A DNA stretch of 64,000 bases from Paralvinella palmiformis (lineage: Eukaryota > Annelida > Polychaeta > Terebellida > Alvinellidae). Below the pieces are notes generated by a model that made no database searches, was not told the origin of the DNA, and was given only the letters and a program-made list of their open reading frames with translations. How positions within the stretch are numbered: the stretch's first letter is position 1; every line of letters starts with the position of its first letter. The DNA lies in assembly GCA_025642065.1 (NCBI GenBank), contig JAODUP010000089.1:423501-487500 (forward strand), written 5' to 3'. The translations under genes and the position numbers were made by a program. Of this stretch, positions 57,812 to 64,000 are shown in pieces.

Positions 57812-60800
57812 GTAAGAGATAGATATGGACATCTGTAGGTTGTTCAGTACACATGATACATAAAACGTTCGGCTGATGTGTGCATTTTTCTTTGTGTCTA
57901 AGTCATTCTCATCATCCTGGCATATTATTTATAGTGACACGGATACAGAGACATCCACAGATGCTGATACAGATTATGATATAGAAAAAGGATCTGATGG
58001 CGAGGGTAACAAGATATATAATGGTGTTGTCATCAGTAAAGCAGGTAATTGTTTGGAGTGCCATTTAAATTAATGTTGATAAAACCTTTATTAAATTTGT
58101 CATTTAGTACATCTGTTTAATCAGCAGGTAAAACAAATAATTATTTTTTTGGTTATTTTATATAGAAAGAAAAGCCGACAAAGCCAGACTGTATAATTTT
58201 ACTAAGGTGAAAAAGGGCAGAAAGTGGCTGAAGGTATGTTTTAAGCACTGATTTTGTAGATGCTGTCACAATCTTGACATAATAACGTACATTCAAGTTA
58301 CTCTGATAGTTGGTTTAGTGAATAATTTAATATTAATATCAGTATGTTTGTGCTACAGTAATGTAGTCTGAGCTGTTTTATGGATTTAGTTATCTAAATA
58401 TTGTTGAATCAGTTTTTGAAAGCATATCATCTTTTGTATTTAATAAATGTCTTGGTGTCAGTAGTTAAATCACGGCACTGTAAATGGCCAGATTGTAGAT
58501 CTGAAACCAACTCGCATCTGTGAGATATATGTTTTCTTATGAGTTAACCATCAGCTATTTGTTCTAGGTGTGACCAGTACCAAAGCTAACTAACTCAACA
58601 ACATCTTAAGTTTTTATATAAAACTAAATAATAAAAACCCTTTTTTGATTGGATGTTTATAGTCAAATAAATATTTAATTTATTTATTACTTAAAACTTT
58701 ATTATTAGGCATGCCAAATTAAAATGGCAGAATTATTGCCTTTTTATTCATAAAATTGCTTTGGATAGGTTTAGATTTACCAAATGTACGCATTGTTACT
58801 GTATATAATTATAAACTTTTTGGTGAGCCTATAAGAAATGCCTTTAATGTAGCTTTTTAGCATTATAAAACTGGCAGACTTAATGGAGAAAAAAATTCAT
58901 ATTGTCATTAATCAGTGTTACATCCAGATTATGGATTATTATTAACATGTTAGAATAACTGGGGTAAACAGCATCCAGAAGAATTAAAATTTTAAAGTAT
59001 TCATGAAGTAATGTATAGTTTTGGATCTTCAGTGTTTTTAGCCATTTAATTGGCTTAAATTTCTTATATAGAAGGTTAATAAAAATGCATCATGTAATTG
59101 TATCCATGAAATCTTATTTAATTAGAGGTCAGTGTACTCATAACTACATTGCCTATTGTTATTTTATGCTGTATTTGAATTTTTAAATCAACAATAGTCT
59201 AAGGAGTGATGTTATACATTTTTGATGTAATACAAATTAATCATAAATGCATCATTCATTTTTTTTCAGAATGTCTTGCTTAGTGACACTTCATCTGATG
59301 AGGAATTGGATGATGAAAAGCCTATGACGAAAGATTACCTACACTCAATTCTTAAACAGCATAAATATTTAAAGAAGTGTAGTGAAAGATTCCACTCCGA
59401 GCATGATGTTCGTATCCATTCTTATGATGTTAGTGCCTTATATGATAGGGGAAAAATCATACTAGTTCCTTACATTGTCCTAATTGTTGTTTACTAGCAA
59501 GACTGATTTTGTTCATTTTAATTGAAAACTGAATAGGTTAGATGACTTATAAAATTTATCACTTTTTATTTAGCTTCACCAGTACCAGTATTACAGTGTT
59601 GGCTTACTTTCGCATCATGACAAATATTTGGAACATCAAAAATTGGTGTTGGGACCCAGGAGAAAGGCACTGAAAGAGCAGAAAAAACTTGAAAAGAAAC
59701 TCAAGAAAGGTGAATATATGTTTTAATTCTGATTTTATCATCCACAAAAAGTTACTCCCTTTGTTGTATATGTATAACCGTACTTTGATAGAAAACGGAA
59801 CACCAATGATAAGACCCTGATGATTTGGGGGTGGGAAGCATGCTATTGTTAACCTTCATAAACAGGTAGACAGTTTTGGAAGCGTTAGTGTATTTATATT
59901 TTTGAGCATCAATAAAGTTTTACTGCTTGTTACCTTTAAATAATGTTTGTCATGTCAAAAAGTTGATTACGAAGAGCTAAACTATTAATTGGTGAAATGT
60001 TGTTTTTATCATTTAACACTTAGAAATAGGCTTTGGGGCTCTATTATCATTGGTATCATTGCAATTGACAATAATTTACAATTGCTAGACACTTAGATGG
60101 CACAAATGCATATGTTCTGAATAATATACATAAAAATGATGTCACTTGCATATCTTGGCTGTTCACAGTGACTGCTAATCTTAATTTGTTGTCAAAATAT
60201 TTCTTTCACACACATCTTGTTTGAAGATGGGCTTGGCTGATTTTTGTAATCTGTTTGAGAACCGTGTTGACCAGTTCCTATAAAATGTATTATTTTTCCA
60301 AATAAAACCTGACATATCAATATACACTATTATTTACCTAAAATATTAAAATTTACTCATTTAGAGTTAACATATTCAATATAATTATTAACACAATTTC
60401 ATAAAGTTGTAGGTACAACTAAATTGATCAAACCATAAACGTTTTGTGCATTTAATTCACTACAAAGAACTCCAGAACAATTGCAAGCAAGTCACTGCAC
60501 AATCTCACCTGATATGTTAACTTTGTTGAGCTAGCATTTGGCATTAGTCACTATGGCATGAAGACACACTTGGTCATTCTTTTGTGTAAATGAGTGCTAT
60601 ACTCTGTGGGAATGATAATAAAAGGATAGTAATTAAGAAATTAAGTACAATACACTACATTTCCATGATATAAAAAATTTGAATATCCCAAATAATATGT
60701 CTGTTAAAAAAAAACTATAAGAGATTTAAAAGATTATTATTTACCTGTGAAAACAACTTTGAACAGGTGTGTTTTTAGAATGGATTTAAAATTTTCAAGA

Positions 60801-63800
60801 GACAACTTTCTAGTATCTGCCGGCAACCTATTCCACAAAGTTGGGTCTATGTAAAGTTGAATGTGTTTTGTTATTACTTATTGGGTCCTTGACTTGCTTG
60901 CAGTAAGTGGTTGTTTTCAGTGTTTGATAAATAGTACGGCTGAAAAAAGGGAAGAATTTCAAAATCAATTAATTGAAGTTATAAAATCGAACCGCATCCA
61001 ATTAATCGCCAAAGATCAGGGATGAGAGTTTTCCCGTTTTTACTGGAATTCCGATTTTTCCACAGCCAAAAGTAACTTTTTTGGAGATATGGAGTGGGTG
61101 AAACTGGTTTTAAAAAGAAATCCTCTTGCAGAAGTCACATATTATCCCCACTCTAGTAGTCTCAGATTGTCCTAATAATGCACAAAACCCAAATTTCCCC
61201 CCACACCCCCCCAGTACACATGGCTCACTGCTCTGCAACTTCCTTTTCAAGATTTTTTCAAAGGCCACTCATGTTTGAAAGATATCACAAGTCAATTTTT
61301 AGTGTTGATTCTTGAATGGTCAAGCCTAATTATGTAAGATTAGCACTTATTAGATATTTAGTTATTTTAATTTCAAGTATATATATATATATATATAAAT
61401 AAATATAGATATAATTGAAAAGTAACTCGCCTGAATAATTTCAACACCAAAAAATTGATAATGTATGAGAAACACAACAAACGCATAATATCGATGAAGC
61501 ATATTTTATTGATATTAACAGTTGTTTTGGGGGATATTTTGATCATACCAACTTCATACAGATATTAATCACCGATATATTTTTGCCATATACATGTTCC
61601 CAATCTAATAGCACATTAGCACTGATTAGATCTAGTGCAGAAACCAATTGGCCAATTACAGTACAGTTTACATCTTAGAACCGTTGAGCTATTCTTATTG
61701 GAGATCTTGGAAAGTTGTTTTATTTTGTCATCCATTCATTTCAATTTAAACAATACAGTTAAAAAATTAATAACAACAAATAACGGTTATTAATTTGAAC
61801 AAACAATCAAATATTTCCCTAAATCGAACCACATCATTTGAGATAAACTGATTACTAACCTTGTGGTATATTACTCTTCTAATACATATGAAACAAACAA
61901 TTTGATTTAGCCTAGCAGGTGCACAAAAGTGGCCTTAGAACATCATTATCATCCTAAATTACCCTAATGAATTGAAAAAATGGTAAGCTACAAATAGTGT
62001 TTAAGAATTTTCTAAAATAATGGATAAGTAAATAAAAATTATAACTTACAACAATGCTGGACAGGGTCAATTACCAGATATTTCAGATGCCAGAAGAAAC
62101 ATGCGTTAGTTAATGTCAGATCTGGACAAACATTAGCTGCGGGAGATGTCCTGAATTACACAGAGATCAATCACTGGCACTCCACCTCCCAGATCTATCC
62201 AGACACTGATAATTACACGTAGAAAAAAACACCACTTTTCCAAAACCAATATCAACCCGACATGCATTATACTGTAGTAGTAAACTTGGCAGTTTTATCA
62301 TGAAAAATCTTAAAACATCGAAAAGGCAAGTTAGAAAGGCATGTAGATAAGATAAGTGACTTGGACCAGCCATCATTCTCTGTGATGAGTCATGATAAAT
62401 GGCAGTGGCCAGACATCCATGTGTGTGTGGGATCTTCACTATTCAATGTTGACCAGTGGGGAAACATACTAGTACAAATGGAAATTATTTCTGAATATTT
62501 ATCTTTATATGAGACTTTGCTAAACTGCTTCTGACAGCCCTTTGAGTGGCATGTGGTTTGACAGGTTGATGAATCAACAACACTGAAAACGCCTTGTAAT
62601 AATCCACCAGGTACTTGGAATTAACAAAACTTGTTTGCTATTGAGTATTGCTTTTGGAAGGAATACCATTATAAACAGGGCTGTGATAATTAATTCCAAC
62701 TCAAAATTGATCAATTCCATTTTTTTTATAAATAATTCCGGAATTGAATTGACCCCATGCCTAATATTGGTGATTGTCACTGACCACCTGCTCAACAGGC
62801 AGTTAGTAAAATCTGTTACTGTACACAGCCACACACACCTGTCTTTTATATGCAGTGGTGACAAATTAGAGCAAATTGCATGTGGGCCAAATAAAAATAA
62901 AACACTACCCACTATAAAAAAAATTAGACATTCCAAATAAGTGGAACTATACACTTATAGCATGGTTACTTAATATGGTTTGAGAATCAACCTTCCTTGT
63001 TGATGACAACAGATACACACCTTTTCCATGCCATGCAAATAAAATGTTAGTTATGGTTTATTCACTATTAATTCTGTAGATACTTTATTATTGCCAGTGA
63101 TATCTTCTGCATTTTTCTTTTTCACGGTAGTCCTTTACTAAAAGACTTTCTAGTTGATAGTGCACTATGATGTAGATGTCTGGGTCTTTGAATCAAATTC
63201 TAGGATTGTCTTTGAGATGTTTAATCAGATCCTAACATTTAACTAGAGGTAGTCCCTTGCCCATATCACAGCTAAACAGAATACTCACTGATGTGAAGAT
63301 AATGAAATCACACCTTTCTGTGCATGCTGGTCTTTGATGATTCGCTAACAGAAACATATTTTTGCAGTTGTATATATAAAAATTATCAGATTGGGTGAAC
63401 CTGGAAATACTTTAAAGTATTTTTGTTAATTCTATATTTCAGTTAAATTAAAGAAAATGAGAGAGATGGAGAGAGCTAATGGAGAAGCGTATAGCGAGCT
63501 TGGTAGATTATCTAAAGAGGTAAGTCAGATAACTAACTTTATTCTGATCTTCATTCTGAATGATGGAAGATTCAGTCAAATGAATTATGGTAAATGTTTT
63601 TCATTTATTTCATAAGGCTAATCACTTGTTCCATTACTTGTTGCATTAAGATTGGGTTGGTAGTATTATTTTTTATTACTCACATTTTGGATTTCTTACA
63701 TTTAAAGAAATGTAACCTAAGAATATTGCAATTTAGGGTAGAGGTGTGGTTGGACTGGGTCGAGGCAGTGGATCAGGAACAAGAACACCGAAGGCTAAGA

Positions 63801-63874
63801 AGATCACTCCAGAACAGATGCTTGCAAAACGGCGTAAACTCTGGATCAGTCTCTCCAAGAAAGAAATTCCTAAG
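57649..63874 (+). CDS. INO80: INO80 chromatin-remodelling ATPase, N-terminal 271 residues (continues past window)
   Basis: Catalytic subunit of the INO80 nucleosome-remodelling complex (Snf2 family). The ATPase domain lies beyond the window. Coding exons: 57666-57811, 57935-58044, 58166-58233, 59270-59407, 59574-59709, 63443-63519, 63737-63874, totalling 813 nt in one frame. Landmarks shared with vertebrate INO80: LAKPVHIQNLEKALHLEPLL (residues 17-36); LYNFTKVKKGRKWLK then NVLLSDTSSDEE; LHQYQYYSVGLL; LGPRRKALKEQKKLEKKLKK; ITPEQMLAKRRKLWISLSKK near the DBINO boundary. The acidic Thr/Asp exon (GDTDTETSTDADTDYD) is typical disordered N-terminus. The ATG at 57666 lies 17 nt after the acceptor CTCAG, so the first exon is non-coding and upstream. 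A second in-frame ATG is at codon 7. Strong call from ordered exon-by-exon similarity. Confidence 0.93.
57935..58044 (+). CDS. INO80: INO80 exon 3 (acidic)
   Basis: 110 nt encoding DTDTETSTDADTDYDIEKGS and then DGEGNKIYNGVVISKA. Acceptor TTTATAG, donor GTAATT. Confidence 0.9.
58166..58233 (+). CDS. INO80: INO80 exon 4
   Basis: 68 nt encoding RKADKARLYNFTKVKKGRKW then LK. The closest match in the region to human INO80. Confidence 0.93.
58234..59269. other. INO80 intron 4
   Basis: AT-rich, nothing else seen. Confidence 0.6.
59270..59407 (+). CDS. INO80: INO80 exon 5
   Basis: 138 nt encoding NVLLSDTSSDEELDDEKPMT, KDYLHSILKQHKYLKKCSER and FHSEHD. The end is placed at GAT before GTTCGT because this gives the same spacing to LHQYQYY as human INO80. 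That donor is a poor match to GTRAGT. A second possible donor (GTTAGT, 59429) would add seven residues in frame. Confidence 0.85.
59574..59709 (+). CDS. INO80: INO80 exon 6
   Basis: 136 nt encoding LHQYQYYSVGLLSHHDKYLE, HQKLVLGPRRKALKEQ and KKLEKKLKK plus one base. Donor GTGAAT. Confidence 0.92.
59710..63442. other. INO80 intron 6 (3.7 kb)
   Basis: No coding sequence of INO80. Holds the LINE remnant, a (TA)n tract at 61377-61397 and a SINE tail fragment at 61908-61955 (GTGCACAAAAGTGGCCTTAG). The overlapping opposite-strand open frames near 62574-62954 have no recognisable content. Confidence 0.6.
60740..60866 (-). mobile_element. LINE reverse-transcriptase C-terminal fragment
   Basis: The minus strand reads TLWNRLPADTRKLSLENFKS then ILKTHLFKVVFTGK and stop, uninterrupted. 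This is the standard C-terminus of L2/CR1-group LINE ORF2. Antisense to INO80. Confidence 0.75.
63443..63519 (+). CDS. INO80: INO80 exon 7
   Basis: 77 nt encoding KLKKMREMERANGEAYSELG then RLSKE. Acceptor ATATTTCAG, donor GTAAGT. Less conserved than its neighbours. Confidence 0.87.
63737..63874 (+). CDS. INO80: INO80 exon 8 (start of DBINO region)
   Basis: 138 nt encoding GRGVVGLGRGSGSGTRTPKA, KKITPEQMLAKRRKLWISLS and KKEIPK. Acceptor ATTTAG, donor GTTTGT. The ITPEQMLAKRRKLW motif matches the human segment just before the DBINO domain. Confidence 0.92.
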
Positions 63875-64000
63875 GTTTGTTACTTGATTGAAAACTTACA
63901 GTGCTACCTTAAAGTTAAGCCATTGGTGCTAAGTTAGTATTTTCGTTGTTGTTTAGTGTGTGTATTTTGGTCTTCCAATCATTTGCAAGATGTGATTAGG

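Noticed and set aside
1..64000. CRISPR arrays, bacterial operons, integrated viral genes
   Set aside because: No regularly spaced repeats with unique spacers, no prokaryotic gene organisation, and no viral protein signature was recognised. All substantial coding sequence is spliced animal genes or transposon remnants.

Overview
The window is metazoan nuclear DNA: AT-rich, with short exons, long introns, U2-type splice sites and many dispersed repeats. It has no prokaryotic features. The gene content, the tRNA-derived SINEs and the repeat mix suggest a marine invertebrate, probably a lophotrochozoan such as a mollusc. That assignment is an inference and I cannot name a species.

Three real genes can be read exon by exon. 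(1) SRSF paralogue 1, minus strand, lies at about 0.46-3.7 kb. It encodes an SR splicing factor of the SRSF4/5/6 (Drosophila B52) group, and its 3' half runs off the left edge. (2) SRSF paralogue 2, minus strand, lies at 19.9-30.5 kb and is complete. It encodes about 301-304 residues: RRM1, linker, pseudo-RRM with SWQDLKD, then an RS tail. The two are a tandem duplication; besides the exons they share intron sequence and a block of about 1.3 kb in the upstream intron (4.6-5.9 kb and 33.5-34.9 kb). (3) INO80, plus strand, starts at 57.6 kb. Seven coding exons give the first 271 residues of the chromatin remodeller before the window ends.

The most notable feature is the exon architecture of the SR genes. 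Both paralogues carry two homologous versions of the exon that ends RRM1 and forms the linker (3B and 3A), separated by a highly similar 51-nt interval. Paralogue 2 also has two versions of the start-codon exon (1B and 1A), separated by only 33 nt. All versions are open, share splice phase and have good splice sites. This predicts mutually exclusive splicing that swaps RNA-binding surface in a splicing factor, with up to four isoforms from paralogue 2.

The rest is gene-poor. Paralogue 2 intron 2 holds a CpG-containing CRE/E-box promoter-like segment and a candidate nested gene (26.2-26.6 kb) interrupted by one in-frame TAG. Between the SR genes lie a decayed pogo/Tigger transposase (10.3-11.9 kb), a non-autonomous hAT element with an 8-bp target duplication (13.9-15.2 kb) and a broken multi-copy invertebrate ORF (15.6-17.4 kb). 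From 35 to 57 kb there are an L2/CR1-type LINE 3' end, a frameshifted four-finger C2H2 ORF (40.5-42.0 kb), several SINE families (many with target-site duplications), dispersed repeat families, a GTG-rich minisatellite (47.5-48.3 kb) and long dinucleotide tracts.
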